Positions 42,655-51,129 of a stretch of DNA of 64,000 nt are shown piece after piece. This stretch comes from Clostridia bacterium. GTDB taxonomy: Bacteria; Bacillota_A; Clostridia; Oscillospirales; Acutalibacteraceae. A program made the position numbers and the translations under genes. Position 1 is the first letter of the stretch, and each line of letters begins with the position of its first letter. The notes under the pieces are model-generated. The model did no database searches. It worked only from the letters and a program-made list of their open reading frames with translations, and had not been told where the DNA came from. The stretch lies in NCBI GenBank assembly GCA_017456015.1, contig JAFTLL010000004.1, positions 1 to 64,000 on the forward strand, written 5' to 3'.

Positions 42655-43644
42655 ATGATTGAAGTTACCGGACTATCCAAAAAATATGGCGGATTTCTGG
42701 CGGTTGACCATATCGATTTTTCCATAAACGATGGTGAAATCGTCGGGTTTTTGGGACCGAACGGTGCCGGAAAGTCGACCATTATGAATATGTTGACCGG
42801 ATACCTTTCCCCTACCATGGGACAGATACGCATCGACGGATACGATATAATGGAAAACCCAAAAGAGGCAAAAATGCGCATCGGCTATTTGCCCGAAATT
42901 CCTCCGCTTTATCCGGACATGACTGTACGGGAATATTTGCAGTTTATGTTTGATTTAAAAAAGGTCGCATTGCCGAAAGCGCCTCACCTTGACGAAATCT
43001 GCCGTCTTGTAAAAATTGAGGATGTACAGGAACGGTTAATTAAAAATCTTTCCAAGGGATATCGCCAGCGTGTTGGCATTGCACAAGCACTCATCGGCAA
43101 TCCCGATGTACTGATTCTTGACGAGCCGACCGTAGGATTAGACCCGAAACAAATTATGGAAATCCGCAATTTGATTGTTCGGCTCGGTCAACAGCACACG
43201 GTCATTTTAAGTTCACACATCCTATCTGAAATTCAAGCGATTTGCCAACGCATTATCATTGTGAACAAGGGCCAAATGATTGCCGACGGAACCGAGGAAA
43301 CGCTGGCTAAGGCTGCCGAGCAGGACAGCCGCATTCGCCTACGTATTTTAGGCAAAAAAACCGATGCCGACCAAGCCTTGGCGTCACTGAAAGACGCCGA
43401 ATGGCAGTGTGAGGGTAAATTTGAACGCAATACTTACGACTATACCGTTACTTCAAAGAACGGAACCGACCTTCGTGCCGAGCTTTTTGCTTGTCTGCGC
43501 GATGCGGAGCTGACAATTTTAGAAATGCACAGCAGCCGCCCCACCTTAGAGGAACTTTTCTTACAACTGACACAGGAGAAAACACACGAAGTGTCTACCC
43601 CTGTTGCGGAATCCATTGATGCAACACAAAAGGAGGCGTTATAA
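42655..43644 (+). CDS. ABC exporter ATP-binding protein (GldA-like)
   Basis: A 329-residue ATPase with Walker A GPNGAGKST (34-42), an LSKGY signature variant typical of GldA/NatA-like proteins, Walker B VLILDEPTVGLD and a switch histidine in ILSSHILSEI. The C-terminal 100 residues form the extra domain common in this group. GGAGG precedes the ATG. It is first of four genes (ATPase, permease, GldG-like protein, DUF4340 protein) that form an ABC-2-type complex found widely in Bacillota; its substrate is unknown. Confidence 0.9.
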   Translation: MIEVTGLSKKYGGFLAVDHIDFSINDGEIVGFLGPNGAGKSTIMNMLTGYLSPTMGQIRIDGYDIMENPKEAKMRIGYLPEIPPLYPDMTVREYLQFMFDLKKVALPKAPHLDEICRLVKIEDVQERLIKNLSKGYRQRVGIAQALIGNPDVLILDEPTVGLDPKQIMEIRNLIVRLGQQHTVILSSHILSEIQAICQRIIIVNKGQMIADGTEETLAKAAEQDSRIRLRILGKKTDADQALASLKDAEWQCEGKFERNTYDYTVTSKNGTDLRAELFACLRDAELTILEMHSSRPTLEELFLQLTQEKTHEVSTPVAESIDATQKEAL

Positions 43645-44346
43645 ATGCAGGCCATATACAAACGCGAATTTAAATCTTTTTTCACTTCGCCGATCGGATA
43701 TGTGATTTTAGGTATTTTTTACTTTTTTCTCGGTTTTTTCTTTGCTTATCAGTTTAAATACGGTTATGCCGATGTTACTTTTACCTTTTCACAGATGTTT
43801 TCCATCAGTTTGTTTATCGTACCCATTATCACCATGCGGCTCATGAGTGAAGACAAGCGCCAGAAAACCGATCAGGCCCTGCTGACCTCTCCGGTCAGTC
43901 TTTGGGGCATTGTGCTGGGCAAATATTTTGCCGCGCTGACCGTTTTTGCGCTCGGCTATCTGCCCACACTGTTGCACACCATGATTTTAAGTTCCTACAC
44001 TACGGTGGAATGGCTTTTGTATTTCGGTAATCTGCTGGGCGCTTTGTTACTGGGTGCCTCAATGATTGCCGCCGGTTTGTTTATCTCCGGATTGACCGAA
44101 AGCCAAATCGTTGCCGCTGTCAGTACCTTTGCGCTTTCTTTGCTCATCATGCTACTGGACAGTTTTGCCGAACTGATTACCGCCGGCTTTTTTCAAAAAC
44201 TTGTGGAATGGTTTTCTTTTAGCGGCCGATACAACGCCTTTATGACCGGCATTGTCGATATTCCCAACCTTCTGTTTTTTATCAGCTTTGCGGCGATATT
44301 CCTGTTTTTGAGCGTCCGCGTGCTGGAAAAACGCAGATATGCGTAA
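43645..44346 (+). CDS. ABC-2-type permease (GldF-like)
   Basis: A 233-residue membrane protein with six predicted spans. It starts AIYKREFKSFFTSPIGYVILG, a hallmark of the GldF/NosY-like permease group, and contains TMRLMSEDKRQKTDQALLTSPVS after the second span (the coupling helix region). It is directly adjacent to the ATPase gene, with AAAGGAGG inside its end, and is followed by the GldG-like gene 13 bases later. Confidence 0.88.
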   Translation: MQAIYKREFKSFFTSPIGYVILGIFYFFLGFFFAYQFKYGYADVTFTFSQMFSISLFIVPIITMRLMSEDKRQKTDQALLTSPVSLWGIVLGKYFAALTVFALGYLPTLLHTMILSSYTTVEWLLYFGNLLGALLLGASMIAAGLFISGLTESQIVAAVSTFALSLLIMLLDSFAELITAGFFQKLVEWFSFSGRYNAFMTGIVDIPNLLFFISFAAIFLFLSVRVLEKRRYA

Positions 44347-44359
44347 AGGAGGGTGCCGT

Positions 44360-45910
44360 ATGAAACTATTTAAAAAGAAACCCACCGGTCTGCACAGTGC
44401 CTTTGCGCTGAAAAAAGGCGCCATGGCGACGGCTGTAACCGCAGCCTTTATTATCTGTCTTGTTTTGCTGAATGTATTGATAACGGTACTGGCAAATAAG
44501 CTGCCCCTGTCTTTCGACCTCACCGCCTCAAAAATCAATTCTATCAGCAGTGAGAATATAAAGTATATTCGTGCCGTCGAGCAGGATGTTTATATTTATA
44601 TGTATTCCTCCAAGGAGGATTATGTGGGCACTTATATGTCCCAATATGCCTACACCTACTACAATGCGCAGGATTCAACCGGCAAATACTTTGCGCAAAC
44701 GATCAGCCTGCTTGAAAAATACGGCAAATACAACGACCGAATACACATTGAATTTGTCGATGCAAATTCGGCCGATTCCACCAAGCTGAAAAATCAATTT
44801 GCCAACATGGAATTCGGCTTTGGCGACCTACTGATCGAATGTGCAATACCTATCAACGGCACGACCGTTACCCGACAAAAGGTCCTGCGCTTTGATGAGA
44901 TTTACGTACTCACAGATGAAACAGGATATGCCTCGGCCGGATATGCGCCCTATACGATTTCTCAAAACAACATTGAAACGGCGCTGACCAGCACGATTTA
45001 CAGTGTGACCAGCAAAAAGAGCATAAAGCTCGGTCTGCCGGCCGATTACTGCGACGTCAATGCTGTACAAGGTCTGCTGGCCACTTTGGAAAATTACAAC
45101 TATGAAATTATAGAAATCACCGGACCTACCTTGCAAGATATCGACTCCTCGATTGACATTTTGCTCATGTACGGATTGAAATCCGACCTTACGGCAGACG
45201 AAATTGCCGCTTTGGATACCTTTTTGGACAACGGCGGTAAAAAAGGCAAAACTCTGGTCTATTTCGCCGGCGCCGCTTCTCCCGCACTGCCGAATTTTGA
45301 AGATCTGCTGGCCAAATGGGGTATTCGATATGCTGACGGCTTCTTACATGAGACCTCCGAGGCAAATTATCTTGACAACAACCCGATGACCTTTGGTTCG
45401 GCCAACACCGGAAGCGAATATACCCAGCCGGTCAATGACAACAATTATTATTACATCAGCACCCAGAACCGGCCGATGGAAATTTTGGAGACCGAGGAAA
45501 ACAAAACCGTAACCGCCCTTTTAACCACCAGTGACACGGCGGTTATTCAAAAGACCAACGGGCAAACCTCCGAAAAAGGAACCATTCCGGTTGCACTGGC
45601 TTGTGCACACCAAAGTGAAAATGCGACAAGTTATGTTCTGGCCTTTTCCTCTCTGGATTTTCTTACCACCGCTTACAACGACAATGCATTGGTCGGTAAT
45701 ATTACCTTTGTTGCCGAAGCCATGAACTACACCGTCGGTCGCGAAGCAATCGATATTGCAATCACAGCCAAGTCGGTTGATATCGCTGATTTTTCCGCGC
45801 AGGTGAACGCACAAAACTCTCTGATGATTTATCTTATCTTTATGTTCCTCCTGCCCGTAGGTGTACTGGTCAGCGGCATCCTACTGTTTATTAAGAGGAA
45901 AAACCGATGA
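44360..45910 (+). CDS. GldG-family exporter component
   Basis: A 516-residue protein with one span near the N-terminus (about 24-45) and one at the C-terminus (about 487-510), leaving a large external domain. The domain resembles the GldG/IFT52-like ABC-type uncharacterised transport family: SLPLSFDLTASKINSIS-like entry, then DILLMYGLKSDLTADEIAALD. The start at 44360 is chosen for AAAGGAGGG upstream. It is thought to work with the GldA- and GldF-like proteins; in Bacteroidetes the relatives support gliding, but in Clostridia the role is unknown. Confidence 0.85.
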   Translation: MKLFKKKPTGLHSAFALKKGAMATAVTAAFIICLVLLNVLITVLANKLPLSFDLTASKINSISSENIKYIRAVEQDVYIYMYSSKEDYVGTYMSQYAYTYYNAQDSTGKYFAQTISLLEKYGKYNDRIHIEFVDANSADSTKLKNQFANMEFGFGDLLIECAIPINGTTVTRQKVLRFDEIYVLTDETGYASAGYAPYTISQNNIETALTSTIYSVTSKKSIKLGLPADYCDVNAVQGLLATLENYNYEIIEITGPTLQDIDSSIDILLMYGLKSDLTADEIAALDTFLDNGGKKGKTLVYFAGAASPALPNFEDLLAKWGIRYADGFLHETSEANYLDNNPMTFGSANTGSEYTQPVNDNNYYYISTQNRPMEILETEENKTVTALLTTSDTAVIQKTNGQTSEKGTIPVALACAHQSENATSYVLAFSSLDFLTTAYNDNALVGNITFVAEAMNYTVGREAIDIAITAKSVDIADFSAQVNAQNSLMIYLIFMFLLPVGVLVSGILLFIKRKNR

Positions 45911-46986
45911 AGGAAAACCAAGAAAACTCCACCATTTTTGTAAAGCGCACTTACGACAAGCCGCCGCGCAAAGCCAAAAAAACCGGGTTGCGGATACTTA
46001 TATATTTGCTTGCGGCCTGTCTTTTGGCCGCCGGAATTTATTTCGTTTCCACCCTCCTGCCGGACAAGAAGGACCATACACCGTCCGGCAGCTTACCGAC
46101 AACGCAGGTGCTGTATTTAAAAGCCGAAGATGTACAATCCATTTCGGTAAAAAACACTGCATCCTTTACGCTAAGCTACACAGCTGAAAACGGTAATGAC
46201 AGCCAATACATTTGGAAATTGGAGGGGGTCGATCCCGAAGTGACCGACGCCTCCCTGCTGCAAAGTTATGCCGAAGCGTTGCTCTCGATTGAAGCGTTGC
46301 GCACCATGACCGGCACCGAAGGAGATTACGGATTTTTAAATGACGGTTCCGGAATCACGATAACCTTAACCGACGGTACAAAGCATACTTTACAGTTCGG
46401 TGCAGAATCGATGGATGGCATCGGCAATTATATGCTGGTGGATAACCACACGGTTTATGTTGTGGACAGTTCCTTAGCTGAACAGGCTGCGGCAACACCG
46501 TCAGAATTTGCAAATTTAACCGTTTTGAAAGCGCTTTCCACCGAGGACTATGCCGAATATGTAACCGACAGTACTATCACCGGCTTCGACCGATTCGAAA
46601 TCACAAAAAAGGGTTCGGATACAGTTGTGATTACGGCCAAGCGGGCAGACGATGCTTTTGTATACGGAATCGAGAGCCCCAAAAGTGCCACCGTTGCCGC
46701 AAAGGATATGCAGCCCTTACTTTCCCTTTTACAAAGCGGACTGACGGCCGACGGGTTGTACAGCTACGGCATTTGTGACCCCGAAAACACCGGGCGCACC
46801 ATAACCTATGAGCAGTTTAAGGCAACCGCGGCCTACACCTTTTATATCAAGTTGGGTGACTGCGAGATTGAATTGGCCGTATCATCAGCAGATGATGACG
46901 GAAACCGTGCATTGGTTTGCAAAGGCAAAAACGCCACCTACCAAATTTCCGAAACGACCATACAGGAATGGGTCACACTTTTATAA
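45907..46986 (+). CDS. DUF4340-domain protein
   Basis: A 359-residue protein with a cytoplasmic N-terminus, one span at about residues 28-48 (LRILIYLLAACLLAAGIYFV) and a large external beta-rich domain matching DUF4340 (YLKAEDVQSISVKN; FLNDGSGITITLTDG; VYVVDSSLAEQ). DUF4340 proteins regularly accompany GldG-type exporters. It overlaps the GldG-like gene by four bases, so the two are probably made in fixed ratio. Function unknown. Confidence 0.85.
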   Translation: MKENQENSTIFVKRTYDKPPRKAKKTGLRILIYLLAACLLAAGIYFVSTLLPDKKDHTPSGSLPTTQVLYLKAEDVQSISVKNTASFTLSYTAENGNDSQYIWKLEGVDPEVTDASLLQSYAEALLSIEALRTMTGTEGDYGFLNDGSGITITLTDGTKHTLQFGAESMDGIGNYMLVDNHTVYVVDSSLAEQAAATPSEFANLTVLKALSTEDYAEYVTDSTITGFDRFEITKKGSDTVVITAKRADDAFVYGIESPKSATVAAKDMQPLLSLLQSGLTADGLYSYGICDPENTGRTITYEQFKATAAYTFYIKLGDCEIELAVSSADDDGNRALVCKGKNATYQISETTIQEWVTLL

Positions 46987-47023
46987 AAAAAGGACAGTTG
47001 GTTAAACCAACTGTCCTTTTTTT
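46985..47023. terminator. Bidirectional terminator
   Basis: A perfect inverted repeat of 19 bases (46985-47003 with 47005-47023), A-run on one side and T-run on the other, between the DUF4340 gene and the convergent lipid kinase gene. Confidence 0.92.
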
Positions 47024-47910
47024 CACACCACAATCCGCAGAGCGCGTTGTTTATTTTCAATCACATTTTCGTTCTTTCCGGCCTCATATTCACCGTCAAG
47101 CGACCAAGGCATCGGTTCTTCGGTTTGCACAATGATTTTTTTTGCGTGCAAAAATACGATGCTATCGTTATTCTGAAAATCCTGTTTTGCCAAGGCCGAA
47201 ATTAAATTTGCAAAATCTACCGGATTTTTGGGATTGCGCACCAAAACAAGTTCAAAATATCCGTCATTAAATTTGACGAGATTCTTTTTTAACCGGATGA
47301 TTCCGCCCAGTGAAGTGGAATTGCAAATCGCACCGAAAACATAATTATCACTGTAATCCACCCCGTCAGCCGTTACTTTTATGGAATATGCACGGATACT
47401 GCTCAAATCCTTTATCCCCTGGAAAACATACGCCAGATGGCCGAAGGTGTTTTTAATGTTTTGCTGGGTATTGTAGGAACTTTGGGTAAAGGCACCGAAA
47501 GAAGCCGTATAGGTAAAATAACGGTCATTGAAGCTGCCGACATCTATCGGAAAGGGGTCACCCTTTACGGTACGCCGGGTGTTCTTTTTCAAGTCACCCC
47601 GAATGCCGAGGGAGGTGGCAAAATCATTTGTGCTTCCGGCCGGAATATAGCCCAATTCCGGTGGGTTTTCCAATTGCATCAAACCGGTAACGGTTTCATT
47701 CAATGTCCCGTCCCCGCCGCAACAAACCACACGGTCAAACTGTTTTGCCTTTTCTAGTACGACGGCAGTTGCATCACCGCGTGCAGAGGTTTCAAACAAT
47801 TCCACCTCAACATTGCCGTATTTTTCATACATATCCAAAATGGAATACAAATTGCGTTTGCCGCTCATTCTGCCGGCCTTGGGATTTAGTATAAATAAAA
47901 CCTTCATCAT
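47023..47910 (-). CDS. Diacylglycerol/lipid kinase family protein (YegS/BmrU-like)
   Basis: A 295-residue enzyme of the DAG-kinase catalytic family. FILNPKAGR at the N-terminus and CCGGDGTLNETVTGL near residue 62 form the nucleotide site, and GYIPAGSTNDFATSLGI continues the substrate cleft. It probably phosphorylates diacylglycerol or a related lipid at the membrane, recycling lipid from wall polymer synthesis; the true substrate is unproven. It lies six bases after the pseudokinase gene, same strand, so the two form one operon. Confidence 0.87.
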   Translation of the reverse strand: MMKVLFILNPKAGRMSGKRNLYSILDMYEKYGNVEVELFETSARGDATAVVLEKAKQFDRVVCCGGDGTLNETVTGLMQLENPPELGYIPAGSTNDFATSLGIRGDLKKNTRRTVKGDPFPIDVGSFNDRYFTYTASFGAFTQSSYNTQQNIKNTFGHLAYVFQGIKDLSSIRAYSIKVTADGVDYSDNYVFGAICNSTSLGGIIRLKKNLVKFNDGYFELVLVRNPKNPVDFANLISALAKQDFQNNDSIVFLHAKKIIVQTEEPMPWSLDGEYEAGKNENVIENKQRALRIVV

Positions 47911-47916
47911 AACCTC

Positions 47917-49560
47917 CTAGTTCAGGCTGCTATCCGCACTTTCTTCCCCTTTGTAGGTATTATAATAAAGTGTAATGCGTGCATCCGGCAATACCTTGTC
48001 ACCGCTCTTCTGGTCAACCTCAATGATGACCGACGGCGTTTTGCTTTCGTCATATTTATCGACGATTTGCACCGAGCTGAAAGGGAATCCAGCCTCATAC
48101 AGTTTAAGCTTGGCTTCGTTTACCGTGCAGCCGATAAGATTGGGCACCGTAACTTTTTCCGCACCGAGGCTAATATAGAGGCTGACCTTTGTTCCTTTTT
48201 CAACCGCACTTTCGGCTTCGGGAGACTGCTTGAAAACGGTGCCGGCAGGATAATCATTGTTATATTCCTTGCTGACAATCTGGAATTCATAATAATCGGT
48301 ATAATCTAAATTTTCAATAATATCAGAATAGGATTGCCCGATAAACCGCGGCACTGCATAAAGACGCGCCGCAGTAGAAGAGGTGCTGTCGGCCGAGGGT
48401 GTTTGAGATACGGTTTCCGACACCAAAGAAGGCAGACTGCTGGTCGACGGTTCTTCATTTTTCTGCTTAAAGAACATGGCCAACAGCACAGCGAGGGCCA
48501 CAAGCACCACAATCGTTACACCGGCCGCAACAATGGCGTACCATTTACTATTGGAGCCTTTTTTCTTCTTCTCTTTTTTCGGTTTGGCTATCTTTCCGGT
48601 ATTGTACATTTGAATTGTAGCATTCATGAAATAAGAACGCATATCTTCTATCGATTGCATACGGTCTTCCGGCAGAATCTGCAATGCCACCGAAAGCATT
48701 TCCAAAATGTCGGGAGCAATGGCTTCGGCCGCTTTTTTCGGCACCGAAAGGGTATCGTTGTTCAAGCGTTCGGTCGCTTCAATGGGCGGATTACCGACAA
48801 AAACGCGGTAGATCGTAGCGGCGATGCCGTAAACATCGGTCCAGGGACCAACGGTACCAATACTGCCGTATTGCTCTATCGCTGCAAATCCGGGGAAAAG
48901 CTGCGGTGTTAAGAACTGGCCCTTCATACGGGCAGCACGGACACAAAATCCGCTGATACGGAGTTTTCCATCTTTACACAGAATTAAGGTGTCGGCCGAA
49001 AGACCGCCGTGCACGATGCCGGCATTATGCAAGGCCTTTACCGTCGACAGCATCGGCACGAACAGAGATTTGACCTGTTCGTAGGTCAATGTGCCGCCGT
49101 TGCGCAATAAGAATTCCCGAATCGGGATACCGCGCATCCGTTCGCTGACACGGTATGCCGTTGCATTTTCTTCAAATATATCAATGGTATTGAACAAGGC
49201 CGAAAGCCCGTTCAGACTGTACAAAGTTTTGCTCAACTCCAAAAATTGCAGAAGGGTATCATTAAACTCATATTCCTTGCCTTCTTGAATATGTACCTTA
49301 TTTTTATCCCTTGTGCAATGACCTTGCGGAAAGAACTCGCGAACCGTTACCGGAACACTGTTTTTGGTATCATAAGCAATGTAGGTAAAGCCTTCGCCGT
49401 TAACCTCCAACGTTTTGCCTATCACATATCTGCCCTGCAACAGAGTTTTCGGCATCAATGCATTCGGATTATCATGTTCACCGGCATAACCACACACAGG
49501 ACACGGGCCGCCGGTCAGCTTTTCATTCATACATCCCATACACAAGTTTTCTATATTCAA
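47917..49560 (-). CDS. PASTA-domain serine/threonine pseudokinase with zinc ribbon
   Basis: A 547-residue membrane protein: zinc ribbon (Cys7, Cys10, Cys20, Cys23), kinase-like domain (about 43-310), span (about 340-364), and two PASTA repeats (about 400-465 and 466-536). The kinase fold is recognisable, but key residues are replaced: Arg74 at the VAIK lysine (VTVREFFP), HGG at 184-186 where HRD is expected, and GFC at 204-206 in place of DFG. The glycine-rich loop is weak (EVNGEGFTYIA). It should therefore lack normal phosphotransfer. PASTA domains bind muropeptides or PASTA partners outside, so it may be a wall sensor or scaffold. It is upstream of the lipid kinase in one operon. Confidence 0.88.
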   Translation of the reverse strand: MNIENLCMGCMNEKLTGGPCPVCGYAGEHDNPNALMPKTLLQGRYVIGKTLEVNGEGFTYIAYDTKNSVPVTVREFFPQGHCTRDKNKVHIQEGKEYEFNDTLLQFLELSKTLYSLNGLSALFNTIDIFEENATAYRVSERMRGIPIREFLLRNGGTLTYEQVKSLFVPMLSTVKALHNAGIVHGGLSADTLILCKDGKLRISGFCVRAARMKGQFLTPQLFPGFAAIEQYGSIGTVGPWTDVYGIAATIYRVFVGNPPIEATERLNNDTLSVPKKAAEAIAPDILEMLSVALQILPEDRMQSIEDMRSYFMNATIQMYNTGKIAKPKKEKKKKGSNSKWYAIVAAGVTIVVLVALAVLLAMFFKQKNEEPSTSSLPSLVSETVSQTPSADSTSSTAARLYAVPRFIGQSYSDIIENLDYTDYYEFQIVSKEYNNDYPAGTVFKQSPEAESAVEKGTKVSLYISLGAEKVTVPNLIGCTVNEAKLKLYEAGFPFSSVQIVDKYDESKTPSVIIEVDQKSGDKVLPDARITLYYNTYKGEESADSSLN

Positions 49561-49663
49561 AAGATGCGCCTCCTACGGATTTTAAAATACAAAACTATAT
49601 TATATATCATAACTGATTTTACCATGAATTTCAACCATTGAATCGTAACAAATTCATGAACAA

Positions 49664-49690
49664 CAAAAGCGTCTCCTACGCAGGAAACGC
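49664..49690 (-). terminator. Terminator of the membrane glycosyltransferase gene
   Basis: On the minus strand, GCGTTTCCT pairs with AGGAGACGC (one G-T pair) around a GCGT loop, followed by TTTTGTT. Confidence 0.75.
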
Positions 49691-49699
49691 AATTTGTTT

Positions 49700-50956
49700 T
49701 TAGGATTGTTTCTTTCTTACCTCTTGCAAGGTCATTTTTTTGGTGTGTTCAATATGCTTCCACTCTACTTTTCTGAAAAGCGCCACAAGCGAAATCGGAA
49801 TATAGGTCATCATAAAGAGCGGAAAGGTTAAAATATAAAGGATTTTTTTGCAGGTTGTTGTGTGTATATGCTGCCACTCCGATAAGGTTGTAATCGTACC
49901 AATGCCCAAAAGCAAAAGATAGGCATTAGCGCAGGCCTGTAAAGCCGAGGTAATCACCACCGACGGATTTTGCCCCGACACAATATGCAAAATCATAGAG
50001 GTAAGATTCACAACAATGCTGAGCATGGTCACCACAATGGCCGGCATGATACACATGCACATATCGAAACGGGCAAATCCGTTCTTTTTGAAAATGCCGG
50101 TGAACAAGCTGCGTCCGTATTTGCCAAACACCTGCATATAGCCTCTTGCCCAACGCATACGCTGCCGCCAGCTTTGGGAAAAACGCACCGGTTGCTCATC
50201 ATACAGCTCGGCCGTCGGGCAGTAACCTATTTTTTCACCTTGAAGGCAGTTATATGCCGTGAATTCAATGTCTTCGGTCAGCAAAAAGAAATTCCAACCA
50301 CTTGCCTTTTCAATGACCTCACGCTTAAAACCGAAACCGGTTCCCGAAACAAAGCAGCTTGTATTTAAAAGCATACGGGCGTGGTTTAAAAATCGAGATT
50401 CCCTTAAAAACCAAAGGGCATAACCGGCAGAAATCCAATTGTCGCCATAATTTTTTGTATTACGATACCCGGTAACAATGTTATATCCGGCCGAGAAGGT
50501 TTTGTTGATTTCGGCGAGATAATGCTTGTCCAACAGATTGTCTGCGTCAAACACCATGAAAATGTCAAAGGCTGTCTGCCCATAATCTGCCCAAATCTGT
50601 TCCAACAGAAATTGCAAGGCATAGCCCTTACCTATCTTTGTCTTGTCATTACGCTCGTACACCGTTGCACCGGCCGCCCGTGCAACCTCGGCTGTCTTAT
50701 CGGTACAATTATCGGCCACAACAAACACCCGAAACAATTTTTTCGGATAGGTTTGCGCCAAAGCCGTTTGAATCAACTCGTCGATAACGCCCTCTTCATT
50801 TCTTGCACAGACCAGCAGGGCGTATGTGTGCTCTTTTGCCGCGGTATAGGTTTTGGATTTAAACACAAAAGGTACAACAAGATATACAAACTGATAAAAA
50901 TAACACAGAAAAAACAGACCGCCCAATATAAAATTGATTACCATAATCGTTTCCAT
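49700..50956 (-). CDS. Membrane-bound family 2 glycosyltransferase
   Basis: A 418-residue enzyme with one N-terminal span, a cytoplasmic GT-A domain and two to three C-terminal spans. The processive-type motifs are present: FVVADNCTDKT, FMVFDADNLLD, FLLTEDIEF and QRMRWARGY (QxxRW). This is the layout of chitin/hyaluronan/poly-GlcNAc synthase relatives, but many such clostridial proteins have unknown products. The start MET at 50956 has a weak ribosome site. A strong promoter and an 11-base inverted repeat lie upstream, implying tight regulation. Confidence 0.85.
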   Translation of the reverse strand: METIMVINFILGGLFFLCYFYQFVYLVVPFVFKSKTYTAAKEHTYALLVCARNEEGVIDELIQTALAQTYPKKLFRVFVVADNCTDKTAEVARAAGATVYERNDKTKIGKGYALQFLLEQIWADYGQTAFDIFMVFDADNLLDKHYLAEINKTFSAGYNIVTGYRNTKNYGDNWISAGYALWFLRESRFLNHARMLLNTSCFVSGTGFGFKREVIEKASGWNFFLLTEDIEFTAYNCLQGEKIGYCPTAELYDEQPVRFSQSWRQRMRWARGYMQVFGKYGRSLFTGIFKKNGFARFDMCMCIMPAIVVTMLSIVVNLTSMILHIVSGQNPSVVITSALQACANAYLLLLGIGTITTLSEWQHIHTTTCKKILYILTFPLFMMTYIPISLVALFRKVEWKHIEHTKKMTLQEVRKKQS

Positions 50957-51050
50957 AGATTTGCATTTAACCCCATTTTATCCATCCGGTTACTCTTCGA
51001 CGGTTTACGCAGATGCCGAAAAAACCAGAAACATATTTCCATCCTCAAAA

Positions 51051-51077
51051 AACTGTACTACACACCGTAGTACAGTT
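51051..51077 (-). promoter_or_regulatory. Perfect inverted repeat at the glycosyltransferase promoter
   Basis: AACTGTACTAC at 51051-51061 and GTAGTACAGTT at 51067-51077 are exact 11-base complements with a 5-base spacer. The dyad lies just after the -10 element, covering the expected transcript start: a typical repressor site. The cognate regulator is not identified; the neighbouring MocR gene is one candidate. Confidence 0.6.
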
Positions 51078-51079
51078 AA

Positions 51080-51108
51080 AGTATATTGTATTCCCCATCC
51101 CTTGTCAA
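51080..51108 (-). promoter_or_regulatory. Sigma-A promoter of the membrane glycosyltransferase gene
   Basis: On the minus strand: TTGACA at 51108-51103, 17 bases, TATACT at 51085-51080. Confidence 0.78.
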
Positions 51109-51129
51109 GGAAAAAATAGTTACAAGTCA

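Noticed and set aside
48334..48912. 192-codon plus-strand frame over the PASTA pseudokinase gene
   Set aside because: Shadow of the minus-strand gene; basic, cysteine-poor composition with no ribosome site or domain.
50522..51070. 182-codon plus-strand frame over the membrane glycosyltransferase
   Set aside because: Antisense shadow; runs into the glycosyltransferase promoter region and has no family likeness.
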